NCBI RefSeq assembly: GCF_008831285.2 | Contig: NC_045147.1 | Coordinates: 10,409,427 to 10,473,426 of the forward strand | Source of the DNA: Nymphaea colorata | Taxonomy: Eukaryota; Streptophyta; Magnoliopsida; Nymphaeales; Nymphaeaceae | Direction: 5' to 3' | DNA: 64,000 nt | In this document: piece by piece, positions 46,128 to 58,178 of the stretch | Position numbering within the stretch: position 1 is the stretch's first letter | Layout of the letters: every line of letters begins with the position of its first letter | The notes under the pieces: generated by a model | Seen by the model: only the letters and a program-made list of their open reading frames with translations | Database searches by the model: none | What the model was told of the DNA's origin: nothing | Position numbers and translations under genes: made by a program

Positions 46128-46974
46128 CACCGTTTAGACATGAACGTTAATCTCTCTAGTTTGGCGTATGAATATGTTAATCTACCTCTTAACTAATTCA
46201 TATTTCGTTTTTCCTTCTATTTTTTCATCTTATATGTAGACGTTCATCTAATTAGACTTCTCATCTACTCTTTCATTGTTACTTGAATCCCTCTCTCCTG
46301 CCATGCAAAAGCTCTTAAGTGTAGAATATAATTTAAGTCGTTTGATATCTGATCAAAATGAAAGGGATGTAACTTGAGATTCATAGATCAGAGATGCAAG
46401 GATTACAAATTCATGGTGTAACTTGTGTATCTATCATTCACAAAATCTGAGATCTCTGCCATGAAAACAAGTAGTTGTGCTTGTTTTTGTTAAATATCAG
46501 TTCGATGTAAAAAATCCATGGTCTTACTTACCCTTCTTCTTAGAAAAATTTATTGTTTGTTTACCTCAGATCTGATGTTGGAGACGATTGGAGATACCTG
46601 AGAATCCCATGTCAGAAGATCTGAGGTGAGGCCTCCCCACATGTGACCTCAAATCTGATGTTTTAGCCACATATTAACGATTCTCGAATTTTTGTCTTTT
46701 ACACACTAAGATCAGAAAATCCAGCGTTTCTTTACTCGGTTGGTCTCACATAAAAGGTATCTTAGATGAACCTCAAATCCAAGATATAAAGCTATCAAAC
46801 CGGACTATCTTGAAAAATATATGTTGGACATGAACACAACAAAGGTGTTCAGTGCCTGAAATTACTAAGCTGGCCCTGACACAAAAGAAGTTCAAAAAAC
46901 ACACAATCTTGCAACAATTTTACCGGTAAGAGTGGATGTTTTTAGAATTAGTGTCTCAAGGCACAAAATCTTGC
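46128..46974. other. Lipase B intron 1, part without homology to A
   Basis: AT-rich intron DNA with GGATC and CAGATCTGATG words near 46565-46660 that resemble the MITE at 24683-24867. No gene. Confidence 0.4.
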
Positions 46975-47402
46975 AATTAATCGTAGAGCATTGAAGAATC
47001 AAGTTTTTTTAGAAATTCAGGTCTAGTTAGGTCCTCATCTGACTAAGTAAATAATTCGGCAACCCACTTTGGAACTGTTTACATCCTATAAAAGCACTGT
47101 TTATCTGGCCTGCACATGTTTGAGGTTTTGTTCTCATTCCATTTTCGGTGAATATGAGGAACCCACTGCCCGAGTGAGAGACCGAACCCTTCCTCCTTTC
47201 CTGTCCTATTCATGGGGTCGAGAGCTGTTTCGTGATCTAGGTGTTCTTCATCCCTTTTATGTGATAAAAGTTAAACAAAGTTTAGAATCAAAGCAAAATA
47301 TAAAGCAGGCAATAGTGCTCTTCTCATAAATGCCAGTGATCCCTTGGCAAAAAAAAGGCTTCAAGATAGGAAAGTGCATTACGTCAGGCAAGGTTTTATA
47401 TG

Positions 47403-47560
47403 TAACATCAAGATGTGTGCTTCAAAAGGTGCTATTGTCTATAACGAGAAGTTGGATTATTGCTTGGCACCTTCAAAAGCCTTCCTACACAGTTCTTGCC
47501 TTATGAATGAAGATAATACAAATAGATCTGATCTGTTCAATTTATGCTTTTTATACGCTA
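47403..47560 (+). repeat. Intron 1 inverted-repeat arm 1 (lipase B)
   Basis: Orthologous position and sequence to 31437-31600. The 81-codon open frame is retained here too (47344-47589), with few residue changes. Confidence 0.78.
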
Positions 47561-47918
47561 AATGGCTGGCTGGCGACAAAGTCTCTTGACCCAGGCCCAG
47601 TTTTTGACTGGTAATTAAAAATGAAAGAAAACCTTTGTACAAAACCTTTACCCTTAGCCGGGCAGGCCACAAAGTCTGTCGACCCAGCTGCAGCTTTGTG
47701 GTGTTAAACCTTTCTGCATTAACCTTTGCTTTTGTGGGTATCAACTCGCATTAATAAATAGAAGCTGACAGAGATTAGAAATAGACTTCTTAAGAGGTGA
47801 GGTTGCTTCTATGAATTAAAGCATCATGTTTTTTTTTTTTTTAACAAACCAATTTCTGTGAGTCGTACAGCAAATTGTTCTTTTTAAAATGATCATGATT
47901 AATATAGTGAATATAGCT

Positions 47919-48058
47919 GATGCATAAAGGGATCTTGTTTATGTCAATTTCTGGGTTCTTAATTATAAAAATTACTATCATGTGGTTAGATGCATAAAAG
48001 GAACTTGTTTATGTCAATTTCTGGGCTCTTAATTATAAAAATCACTAGCATATGGTTA
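47919..48058 (+). repeat. 70-bp tandem repeat, two units
   Basis: Counterpart of the three-unit array at 31852-32060. Confidence 0.88.
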
Positions 48059-48163
48059 GTCTTTGCGGATACAGCCTGAGTTTCAAATGAAGAGCCATTG
48101 AGCAGTAAAGTTGTTTTCTGGTTTTAATCTGATCAAGAGGATATGACTTAGATGCATGAAACC

Positions 48164-48774
48164 TGAAAAGAGTCATCACCGACTCTTGAGAAGGGTCGAG
48201 AAGACCCAAGAGGCTACAAGCCTCTTCCGTTTTCTTTTGTAAGACGGTGAGAGCCTCCTCCTTTTGTAAGTCGGTGAAAGCTTCCTCTCTTAAGTCGGTG
48301 GCTGTAATGATTAAGAAAATAAAAATAAAAATAAAAAACAAAATTAAGTAGAAGTCGGTGGAAGCATCCACCACCGACTTCCTCTCCCTATAAATAGGGA
48401 CGTTGGGCCATGGTGAGGTGTGTGTAGAAAAATTATGTTGAGTAATCTTGGGTGCTCACTTTGTGAGTTGGGTGTGTGCTCATTTTTTGAGCTGGTGAGT
48501 GTTAGCTCGTGTGTTCACTTCGTGAACTCGAGTGTTGAAGTTTCAAGTGTATGCTGCAAGGGCATTGGGTGTATTAGCTCACTGCGTGAGGTGAGGTGAG
48601 TTTTTTTGAGCCTCCTTCTGTAATGTTTATTTTGATGAATGAATAGTTTAAGTATACTTTGCCAAAGTTATTATTGAGTATCATTTTGGACGTCGAGACT
48701 CTGCTGAATTTATTCCGCATAAATTCGAGTTTGTAGCTGAGCTATATTTAGGGCCCGCATTACGTTTTCCAACA
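48164..48774 (+). repeat. 5' LTR of copia 3
   Basis: Starts TGAAAAGAGTC and ends TTTTCCAACA. TATAAATAG at 48389-48397 is a probable TATA box for the element transcript. Confidence 0.95.
48389..48397 (+). promoter_or_regulatory. Probable TATA box of copia 3 LTR
   Basis: TATAAATAG inside the 5' LTR, repeated at 51819-51827 in the 3' LTR. Confidence 0.6.
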
Positions 48775-48776
48775 AG

Positions 48777-48788
48777 TGGTATCAGAGC
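48777..48788 (+). other. Primer-binding site of copia 3
   Basis: TGGTATCAGAGC, two bases after the 5' LTR. It is the perfect plant initiator-Met tRNA type. Confidence 0.92.
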
Positions 48789-48837
48789 GAGGTTCTGTCC
48801 GAGGGCCGATTTATTGGAATAGTTATATCCTGAAATT

Positions 48838-49830
48838 ATGGCGGCATTAGCAGTTGCATTAAACAATATTGAGAAACTTAACAATAGCAATTATGGCTAT
48901 TGGAAATCCTGTATGGAGTCGTATTTTCTAGGACAGGAATTATGGGAGATAGTATTGGGATCAGACACTAATGTTCCTGTCGACGAGGAAGCGAAGAAGA
49001 AATGGATGATCAAAGCAGGAAAAGCTTTATTTGCAATTAAGGTATCAATCGAGAAAGACTTATTAGAGCATATACGAGATGCTACGACTCCTAAAGAAGC
49101 ATGGGATGCTTTTGCAACCCTATTTTCTCGAGCTAATGATGCCCGCCTACAATTGTTAGAAAATGATCTAGCTACATTAACTCAGGGAAGCATGTCGATA
49201 GCAGAATATTTTATGAAGGTTAAAAATATCTGTAGAGAGATATCTCAAATTGATCCTGAGTCAAAGATTAGTGAGGCCCGTATGCGGAGAATACTTATTC
49301 GCGGACTTCGTCCAGAATTTGGCAGTTTCATAATTGGTGTTCAAGGCTGGCCAGTTCAACCAACTTTGTTGGAGTTAGAGAATTTCTTGATCAATCAAGA
49401 AACATTAGCGAAGCAAATGGCTGAGCTTTCTCTTAAGGGAAATAATGAGGAAGCTTTGTTTAGTAAGGGTCAGAGATCACGTTGGCCAGCTAAGCCAGTC
49501 ATTAGGTCTCCAAGTAGGAACATTGGTGAAAAGAAAGAGAAAAATGTAGAAAAGAAAACAAGAGAAACTACACAGCAGTGGAGACCAAAGGCAAAATGTT
49601 TTAGATGTGGGAAATTGAGTCATATTGCTCGTGACTGCAGAGTCAGAATAAATGAAGGAAATGCAGTCATGACAAGTAAGCAAGATGGGGGAGCTAATGA
49701 GACTGTACAAAAAAGTTCGTTTCTGTACTCAATGGAGGTTAAAGAGGATATTACACAAGAAAGATGCAATTTCGCTCATACAAAACCCGTAAAAGAAAAG
49801 GAAGAGAATATCAATTATCAAACTGATTAG
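48838..49830 (+). CDS. gag of copia 3 (330 codons)
   Basis: This is the capsid-type polyprotein of a copia element. The N-terminus (EKLNNSNYGYWKSCMESYF) and middle are typical of the UBN2/retrotran_gag families. A zinc knuckle lies at about residues 259-272 (CFRCGKLSHIARDC). The start is the first ATG after the primer site. The frame ends at TAG 49828-49830 exactly where a tryptophan is usual before the protease IIDSG motif. In the normal polyprotein this frame would continue, so the stop looks like a TGG to TAG change. Gag as such is complete and could be expressed from the LTR. Confidence 0.85.
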   Translation: MAALAVALNNIEKLNNSNYGYWKSCMESYFLGQELWEIVLGSDTNVPVDEEAKKKWMIKAGKALFAIKVSIEKDLLEHIRDATTPKEAWDAFATLFSRANDARLQLLENDLATLTQGSMSIAEYFMKVKNICREISQIDPESKISEARMRRILIRGLRPEFGSFIIGVQGWPVQPTLLELENFLINQETLAKQMAELSLKGNNEEALFSKGQRSRWPAKPVIRSPSRNIGEKKEKNVEKKTRETTQQWRPKAKCFRCGKLSHIARDCRVRINEGNAVMTSKQDGGANETVQKSSFLYSMEVKEDITQERCNFAHTKPVKEKEENINYQTD

Positions 49831-51593
49831 ATAATTGATTCTGGATGCTCAAATCATGTGACTGGTGATGAGAGCAAGTTTATAAGTATGAAAGAATATG
49901 ATGGAAATCGAGTCGTTGTTACTGCTAACAACACAAAGCTCCCAGTGGCACATATTGGAGAAGCAGAGGTTGTAGCCAATTTTGGCAAAGACAGGATTTT
50001 ACGGAACGTTTATCATGTTCCAGGAATGACTAAGAACTTGTTATCTGTGCCACAACTTACAGCTTTAGGGCACTATGTTGTGTTCGGCCCAAATGATGTA
50101 AAAGTTTATAAGGATGCAGATGTTCAAGGAACTCCCATGTTTGAAGGAAGAAAAATTGAGTCAATATATGTCTTGTCTGCAGAAACAGCATATATTGACA
50201 AAGCAAAGAAGCATGACACAGCAGATATCTGGCATGAGAGACTCGCTCATGTTGGATACAACAAACTTCGGGAAATGTCTAACAAAGGGCAGTTGATTGG
50301 TCTGCCCAAGCTTGAGGTACGAACTGACAAAGTATGCGCAGGATGTCAGTATGGAAAGGCGCACAGGAGGCCATACAAAGAATCAAAATATAGAGCTAAA
50401 GCGCCATTCGAACTTGTGCATTCAGACATATTCGGCAAAGTACCAGACCCATCAGTTGGAGGTAAGTGGTACTTCATCACTTTTATTGATGATTTTTCGA
50501 GATATACTTGGGTCTATTTTATGAAAGAAAAGTCTGAAGCATTTGAAAAATTTAAGGAGTTTCACCAAATGGTGAAAAATGAACTTGGGCATAGAATTCA
50601 GTGTCTACGAACCGATAATGGTGGCGAATATACATCCAATATGTTTATGGCATACATGAGGCAACATGGTATTCAAAGACAATTCACATGTGCCTATACG
50701 CCACAACAAAATGGAGTGGCAGAAAGAAAAAATCGCCACATAGCAGAAACATGTCGAAGCATGATGCATGCAAAGAACATGCCACCAAGATTTTGGGCCG
50801 AGTGTGTCAGCACCGCTGTACACGTAATTAATCGACTACCAATGCCGAGATTTAATTTTAAATCTCCATATGAAATGCTTTATAAAAAGATGCCATCTGT
50901 GAGTTATTTTCGAGTATTTGGTTGTGTTTGTTATGTCTTTATATCTGAGCAGCACAGGACTAAGTTCGACAAAAAGGCACAGAGGTGTGTTTTTGTCGGA
51001 TATGACCCATATCGAAAAGGATGGAGATGTGCTAATCCTAGCATTGGACAAGTTTATGTTTCTCGCGACGTCATCTTCGATGAAGCATCGTCGTGGTGGT
51101 CAGAAGAGAAGAAGACGCTTCCAGACTCTCCAGTTCTTGAGAGAGATATTCAAAACAAAATACAATTTGAGATGAATCAAGGAGAGCCTGAGGTTGAAGA
51201 CACAAAAGCAAGACAGCCAGATAAAGAAGTTCATTGCCGAAGGCAAGAAGAACGTACAAATCCATGGAGAACTGGAGTCAGTCCAATCCAACAAAGAAGT
51301 GCAGAAGAAGAAAGACCATCACAATTTGAAGAGCCAGAAGGAGCACCGATAGTTCTAAGAAGATCAACGAGAATACCAAAACCAAATCCAAAGTATGCAG
51401 ATGCAGACTGTGCCATCATGGAGGAGATCGAGCCAGTTTCTTTTGAAAAAGCAAAAGATGTTGAAAAATGGCATGCAGCATTGGAGCGTAACGAGACCCG
51501 AGAACTCATACGAAAGGCTTCCCAATGCAAACATTCACCAAGTTTGAAGAAAATTAAGAGTCATGAGTCGAGAGTCGGTAATGAGGGGGAGAT
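49831..51593 (+). pseudogene. Protease-integrase part of copia 3 pol, RT truncated
   Basis: The same frame as gag continues after the TAG with protease IIDSGCSNHVTGD at 49831. A GAG-pre-integrase block follows (IWHERLAHVGYNKL near 50228), then the integrase core with its catalytic acidic residues in LVHSDIFG, CLRTDNGGEY and VAERKN. The integrase C-terminal domain (CVFVGYDPYRKGW) ends near 51040. The start of RT (EPVSFEKAKDVEKWHAAL) breaks off near 51540, so the palm with YVDD and all of RNase H is missing. About 50 bases of 3' leader with a purine tract (GAGGGGGAGAT) lead into the LTR. Confidence 0.87.
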
Positions 51594-52204
51594 TGAAAAG
51601 AGTCATCACCGACTCTTGAGAAGGGTCGAGAAGACCCAAGAGGCTACAAGCCTCTTCCGTTTTCTTTTGTAAGACGGTGAGAGCCTCCTCCTTTTGTAAG
51701 TCGGTGAAAGCTTCCTCTCTTAAGTCGGTGGCTGTAATGATTAAGAAAATAAAAATAGAAATAAAAAACAAAATTAAGTAGAAGTCGGTGGAAGCATCCA
51801 CCACCGACTTCCTCTCCCTATAAATAGGGACGTTGGGCCATGGTGAGGTGTGTGTAGAAAAATTATGTTGAGTAATCTTGGGTGCTCACTTTGTGAGTTG
51901 GGTGTGTGCTCATTTTTTGAGCTGGTGAGTGTTAGCTCGTGTGTTCACTTCGTGAACTCGAGTGTTGAAGTTTCAAGTGTATGCTGCAAGGGCATTGGGT
52001 GTATTAGCTCACTGCGTGAGGTGAGGTGAGTTTTCTTGAGCCTCCTTCTGTAATGTTTATTTTGATGAATAAATAGTTTAAGTATACTTTGCCAAAGTTA
52101 TTATTGAGTATCATTTTGGACGTCGAGACTCTGCTGAATTTATTCCGCATAAATTCGAGTTTGTAGCTGAGCTATATTTAGGGCCCGCATTACGTTTTCC
52201 AACA
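51594..52204 (+). repeat. 3' LTR of copia 3
   Basis: Identical in length to the 5' LTR, with three substitutions seen (in the AAAATAGAA run, in GAGTTTTCTTG, and in GAATAAATAG). Confidence 0.95.
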
Positions 52205-53054
52205 AAACCATGGGCTAGTCGCCCCACACAAGGATTATAATACTTCCTTCCTTTTATCAAGAACCAGTATGAATGATTCGTACAATGCTAAATGACCACA
52301 TGCATTGCCTATGTATATAATTGTTTAACCTAGTCCAGTGGCTTAAACACGTTTGACATTATCAAAATTCTGTAAATCATTTTATATTTTTGTGCAACCA
52401 AAAGATAATTCAAAGCCTAACGTCCATTAATTTAGAGGGGTGTGTGGACGACAACCCAAAACCAAGTTTTGAGGGTGGAAAATTAGTTTTTGGAGTGTTG
52501 GGAGCCGTCAAAATTGGGTTTGTAGATAATTTTATTTCGGTGAAAATTGGTTTTGTAAAAGGATAAAAAATTTTGACCCCAGGGTTATTAATGAAAAACC
52601 GAGTTTTAACTATATCATGCAAACAAATAAATTAAGTTTTCAAGATTTATTAAAAAAAATAATTTTCATAAAATTATATTAAATGAAGGCATCATCCAAA
52701 CTCCCCCCCTACTATTTATGTTTTTAGTTTTCATTTGAGAAGGTGACATATTCATCTTCCTTAATATGACTGAAAACCTAAAAGCCCTCGAAAGTGTCTA
52801 CGCCTTCCTCTCGGTTATTCTTTCGTCAGAAGTTGCACCATAAAAATTTTCTATTATTGTCTGATCAATGTTTTAACCTCAAGAAATCTTGTCACATGCA
52901 ATTTATGTTAACAATGGCCTGCAACTCGATCTAAATTCGACTTGAAGTAGAAATAAGTTAAAAGTTCTTCTTTCATCACTGTTTTCTTTCATTTTTAAAT
53001 TTTTACTTACTCGTTGTTGCCAGCCCGTCAGAGCATGAAAAACACAAATTAAAC

Positions 53055-53205
53055 GCATAAGATCTATTTGTAGTATGTTAATTCGTAAGGCAAGAACTGT
53101 GCAGGAAGGCTTTTGAAGATGCCAAGGATAATCTTGCTTAGTAACGCAACTTCTCGTTATAGACAAGAGCAGCTTTTGAAGCACTCAGGATACTGATGTT
53201 ATTAG
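53055..53205 (-). repeat. Intron 1 inverted-repeat arm 2 (lipase B)
   Basis: Inverted partner of 47403-47560 and homologue of 32815-32968. The arms are now about 5.5 kb apart because copia 3 lies between them. Confidence 0.75.
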
Positions 53206-53587
53206 AGAACGTTGCAAGACGTAATTGGATCCCGTAGAAATCAAACTTGTGCATTTTTTTTTGTAATTTTTTTCTGCATCCGCGACATGAAAGAAAATGG
53301 GGAGAAAAGAAATGCAAACAGAGTAAAAGGAGACGAAAAAAGGCATACGAAACTAACGAACATAGAAAGGAAGCTGAGGAAGAAGAAGATTTCACATTTA
53401 CCTCTGAGAAGGTTGCGGAGGAAACCAAGAAGGCCAACGTTCTCTGGCAAAAGGTTGAGCGCAAACTCAAGCATGCATCCCGTCCATGCCATTGGCCTCT
53501 TGAAGAGCAAGAAGATCTTCTGAGCAACGATGGAAACGAAGAGAACCCACCGGTCTGGAAAATTCAGAGTCGTTTCATCGGGGCACT

Positions 53588-54209
53588 TGTTGGGATAAAA
53601 AACGGATAGGATACGAATATACTAAAATTGATTTAACAACAAAATATATCTCAAATCGATCATGTAATGAGCAACGAATCAACGACCCAACAATCCAGGC
53701 AAAGTAATCACAATCACAAACTACACAAGAAGATTTTTACGCGGAAAACTCATCAAAAACAATGAGGATAAAAACCACGAGGTACTACAACCCAAACTCA
53801 ATCCACTATAATCAATGACATAAGTTATCCCACGAGGGGCTACACAAAGCCAACCCTCAAACAATAATATCTCATCAAAACTATATGAGAAAACAATGGA
53901 AATATCACCAATGGATTGGGAGAAATTGTGGATTGGGAGGAAATGCGTATGGCTTCCTCCATGAAATCGAATCTTGCTCAAGCCAAGTGCTCACAGTCTT
54001 CTCTTCATTGCCTTCCTTTTCTCCTTCTCTCCTCTTGCTGTGCAGCCACACACAAGATCTCCCATTTCTTTTCCCCCAAAGAAGAAAACCTAGAAGAGAG
54101 AGACGTGAGAGAGATAGGAGGGCACCATCGGGTGCCTCCCTTTTTCTTCCGTCCGTCACTTAAGTGACGGGCCGGATCGGGTCCACTTGAGGTTGGACCT
54201 GACCCAACA
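53588..54209 (-). repeat. 3' LTR of copia 2 (left copy)
   Basis: On the plus strand it starts TGTTGGGATAAAAAACGG and ends CTGACCCAACA. The purine tract GGCTGGAGGGAGAGTT precedes it on the coding strand. Confidence 0.94.
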
Positions 54210-54260
54210 AACTCTCCCTCCAGCCTCAAGTGAAGGAACATACCTGCAAAATGAACAAAA

Positions 54261-55711
54261 TTAATATATTGTTTTAAAGGCAGTCATCCCAACTAAATTT
54301 CTACACATATCATGCTTTTCTTTAGGTAGAGACTTCGTCATCATATTTGCAGGATTATTATCTGTATGGACCTTATCAAGAATAAGCTGCTTCGACTCTA
54401 GAATATCACGTATCCAATGATATCTCACGTCTATATGTTTTGACCTTGCATGAAAAGTAGAATTCTTTTCAAGGTGAATAGCACTCTGACTGTCACAGTA
54501 AAGCACATACTCGTCTTGTCTGAACTGAAGTTCCTGCATGAACCTCTTCATCCATAGTAACTCTTTGCTCGCCTCTGTAGCTGCAATAAACTCTGCTTCA
54601 ATAGTAGATAATGCTACACATTTTTGAAGTCTGGATTGCCAAGAAACTGCACCACCTGCATATGTCAATAAATATCTAGATATAGATCTTCTCCCATCAA
54701 TGTCCCATGCCATGTATGAATCTGTATAGCCAACAAGAATAGATTTTTCTGTCCCAAAACAAAGTGAAAAACTGCTAGTCCCACGAAGATATCTCAAAAT
54801 CCATTTAACTGCTTCCCAGTGTTTCTTTCCTGAATTTGAGACAAACCGACTAACAACTCCAACTGAATGAGAAATATCAGGTCTAGTACATACCATAGCA
54901 TACATCAGACTACCTGTGACTGAGGCGTATGGAATCTTCTCCATATCTTCCTTTTCTGAATCTGTCCTTGGACTCTGCTTGGTGCTCAACTTGAAATGCA
55001 CTGCAAGAGGGGTGCTAACAGGTTTTGCCTTGTCCATGTGAAATATTTGAAGTACCTTCTCAATGTACTTCTCCTGAGATAGCCATAGCTTCTTCGACTT
55101 CATATCTCGCGTGATCTTCATACCCAAAATGTGACTAGCAGGTCCCAAGTCTTTCATAGCAAAGGACTTGCTCAACTTCTTTTTCAAGCTTGAAATTCTC
55201 GATATATTGTTGTCAACAATAAGCATGTCATCAACATAAATCAACAAAATGACAAAATCATCACCTGAGAATTTCTTTACAAAGACGCAGTGATCTGAAG
55301 TAGTCTTGGTGTAGCCATATTCCCCCATAAATGACTCGAACTTCTTGTACCACTGCCTAGGTGCCTACTTCAGACCATACTAGTTTTTCTTTAATCTGCA
55401 AACATGGTTTTCTTTACCTTTCACAAGAAAACCTTCGGGTTGCATCGTGTAAATTTCATCATCAAGATCACCATGAAGAAAAGCTGTCTTCACATCCATC
55501 TACTCGATCTCCAATTGAACCCATTCACAACCAACCTAGCTTTGTATCTTGGGTTTAGAGAGTTTTCATCATGCTTCACTCTAAAAACCCATTTGTTTCT
55601 CAATGCCCTTTTGCCTTGGGGCAACTGCACAAGCTCGAATGTGTGGTTGTAAAGTGACTGCATCTCATCTTTCATGGCTTTCATCCACTTTTCCTTGTGC
55701 ACATCATGCAT
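54261..55711 (-). pseudogene. RT and RNase H of copia 2
   Basis: A long open stretch from 55328 to 54261 encodes the RT C-terminal half with the active-site YVDD (LLIYVDDMLIV), YIEKVLQIF, and YASVTGSLMYAM. RNase H follows with GYTDSYMAWD-type, ALSTIEAEFIAATEA and YCDSQSAIHLEKN blocks, then SKHIDVRYHWIRD. The RT N-terminus lies upstream in another frame (55711-55490: KWVFRVKHDENS, RYKARLV), and a stop stands near 55367. RT and RNase H motifs are intact, but the two halves are out of register. Confidence 0.87.
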
Positions 55712-55723
55712 AGCTTCTTCATA

Positions 55724-57200
55724 TCATTCATGCTCACTACTGTCGGTCAACAAAATATAGTCATGTGCGGGATATCTAGTTGAGGGACGTCGCTCCCTCG
55801 TGGATCTCCGCTGTTGATCTACATCTGAGGAAGAACACTCCAAATTATGATCGTCACTTTCGTCATCTGAATTAGGAATATATGGCATGTCTATTTGTTC
55901 TTCTCTATCATGTATCTGCTCAATAACTTCATCTGGTACTACTTTTGAAGTATTCTGCAAGGGAATAGGCTCCACATCAACTGGCAAATAGCTGCTATGA
56001 GAAAAATCCTTTATTGCTTTCTGAATATCCTCAATATTCTGATCTTCAGCAAATACCACATCCCTGCTTCTGACAAGCTTGTTTTCAACTGGATCATCCA
56101 ATTTGTAACCAAATTCATCATGGTTATAACCCAAAAACACGCACTGTTTTTTTATTCCAATTTCGATCTCTCATCCTTTGGTATATGCACAAATGTCATG
56201 CATCCAAATACACGTAAGTGCTCATAAGATATATCCTTCCCTTACCAAACTCTGTTAGGAACATCACCATCTAAAGGAACATGTGGAGACAAGTTAATCA
56301 CATAAGCAGCAGTATGTAAAGCTTCACACCAAAAAAAATCAGATAATTTAGCTTTAAATAGAAGACATCTAACTCTCTCCATGAGTGTCCTGTTCATTCT
56401 TTCTACCACGCCATTCAACTGATGAGACTTAGGTAGAGTCTTCTGGTGCCTGATGTTATGAGATCTGTAATACTCATCAAATTGACCAATATACTCTCCT
56501 CAATTATCATTACGAACACACTTCAGCTTCTTTCCTAATTACTTTTCAACCAGTGCATGAAAGTCCTTAAAAACACAAAGGACTTGGTCTTTCCTCTTTA
56601 AAGAATAGACCCAAACTTTCTCGAAAAAATCATCAATAAACGTAACGAAATAAAGTGCACCACCATGTGAACTTACTTTCATTAGACCGCATACATTTGT
56701 ATGAACCAACTCAAGTATTTCTGACTTTCTGAAAGGTGGATGACTCTTGAAAGAGACCCGCGTCTGCTTTCCTGCAAAACAATGACTACATTTGTCAAGT
56801 TTATCCTTCTTTACATCTTGTAGAAGATTCTTCTTGATCAAGAATTACAGTCCCTTGTCACTCATATGTCTCAGCCTCCTGTGTCACAACTCAATAGATT
56901 TCTCATCCTGTGTCACATGTACCATGTCTCTTATAATCGATGCTTGCATAGTATAAAGATTATTGTTGCATCTTTTGCCTCGAGCAATAATCGAGGAACC
57001 TCTGATAAGCTTCCACTGGTCATCACCAAAAGTGTTGTGATACCCTTCTTCATCGAGCCTTCCTACAGAGATAAGGTTTAAATGCATGTCTCACGTCTTT
57101 CAGCTTTAATAGAGCTCCATTCGCATTCTTCAGAATGACGTCGCCTCTGCCTACAACATGAGACAAAGAACCATTGCCCATTCTCAAAGTGCCAAAATCA
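55724..57200 (-). pseudogene. Integrase region of copia 2
   Basis: Minus-strand blocks run from the pre-integrase end near 56840 (DKCSHCFAGKQTRV) into the integrase core near 56710-56560 (LELVHTNVCGL, FVTFIDDFF), with the first catalytic aspartate replaced (HTNV for the usual HSDV). The integrase C-terminal and linker region lies at 56140-55724. Frames are interrupted by stops around 56150-56540, where the second and third catalytic residues would fall. Confidence 0.78.
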
Positions 57201-58159
57201 CCAGAAATATATGAAGAGAAAAAATCCTTATGGAAAGTAACATGAAGAGCTGAACCACTATCAACAAGCCAGCAAGTATCATCTCTGGCAACATTAACCA
57301 TGTCAGCATCACAAACAATGAACATTTCATGTTGTGCAGCAGCTGCGACATTATCATCGCGGTCACTTTTCTTCTCTTGTTTCTCTCCAATTTTATTCTC
57401 CTTCTTCAGCTGGAAGCAGTACTTCTTTATGTGTCCTTTCTTTCCACAGTGATGGCATTCCAAATTCTTATATCTCGATTTGGACTTGCTTCTGCTTTTA
57501 TCTCTGTCCCTGTCACTCTTGAATTTACTCCTCCCCATGTTCTTTGTGAAAAGAACCTTTGTCTGAGAAGAGCAAGTCTGGGATTTTCTTCTCATCTCCT
57601 CATTGAGAATACCTGACTTAACAGTCTCTAAAGAAACAACTCTATTAGCTGCAGAGTTAGTAAGTGAGACTCTAAATGTCTCCCACAAATCAGACAAAGT
57701 AGCAAGCAATAATAATCCCAAAATCTCATCTTCAAATTTAACACTCATACTAGATAACTGACTAATAACCCCTTGAAAATCATTTAAAAAATCTGACACT
57801 GAACTACCCTCCCTGAATCTCAAATTCATCAATCTTTTCAAAAGAAATAATTTACTACTTCATGTCTTGGAGGCATAAAGATTTTCTAATTTTGCCCACA
57901 AACTACATGCATGATTTTCATCTTGGATATGGTTATAAACATTTTCATCCACTAATTGTCGAATGAAACCACAAACTTGTTCGTGCTCAAATTCTCATTC
58001 CTCATCAGACTTAGAAGCAGGCTTTTCTTTGGAAAAAACTGAGAGGTGCATAGCCTTCACATATAAGAGATCTTTCATCTTATTTTTTCAGAGACTATAA
58101 TTAGTCTCATTTAGGCTAATCATACGGCTAATACCAAAATCAATTTTGTTATCCACCAT
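57050..58159 (-). pseudogene. gag-protease region of copia 2
   Basis: The first ATG after the primer site is at 58159-58157. A TGA soon after (in the NYSL-stop-KNKMKDLLYVK context, where tryptophan is usual) breaks the frame. From 57841 to 57050 a long frame gives the rest of gag, a zinc knuckle CHHCGKKGHIKKYC near 57450-57410 and the protease motif CWLVDSGSALHVTFH near 57270-57225. Confidence 0.85.
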
Positions 58160-58162
58160 GTT

Positions 58163-58175
58163 GGCTCTGATACCA
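58163..58175 (-). other. Primer-binding site of copia 2
   Basis: On the minus strand TGGTATCAGAGCC, three bases (AAG) after the 5' LTR. Confidence 0.93.
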
Positions 58176-58178
58176 CTT

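Larger units (their letters stand above)
48164..52204 (+). mobile_element. Copia LTR retrotransposon 3, young deletion derivative
   Basis: LTRs of 611 bp each (48164-48774 and 51594-52204) differ at only three positions by my reading. The target duplication is AAACC (48159-48163 and 52205-52209). Lipase A keeps the empty site at 32163-32167 (GAAACCATGGG). The interior is about 2.8 kb and holds gag, protease and integrase. RT is cut off a short way into its start and RNase H is absent, so the element cannot copy itself. It lies in intron 1 of the lipase B pseudogene. Confidence 0.95.
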
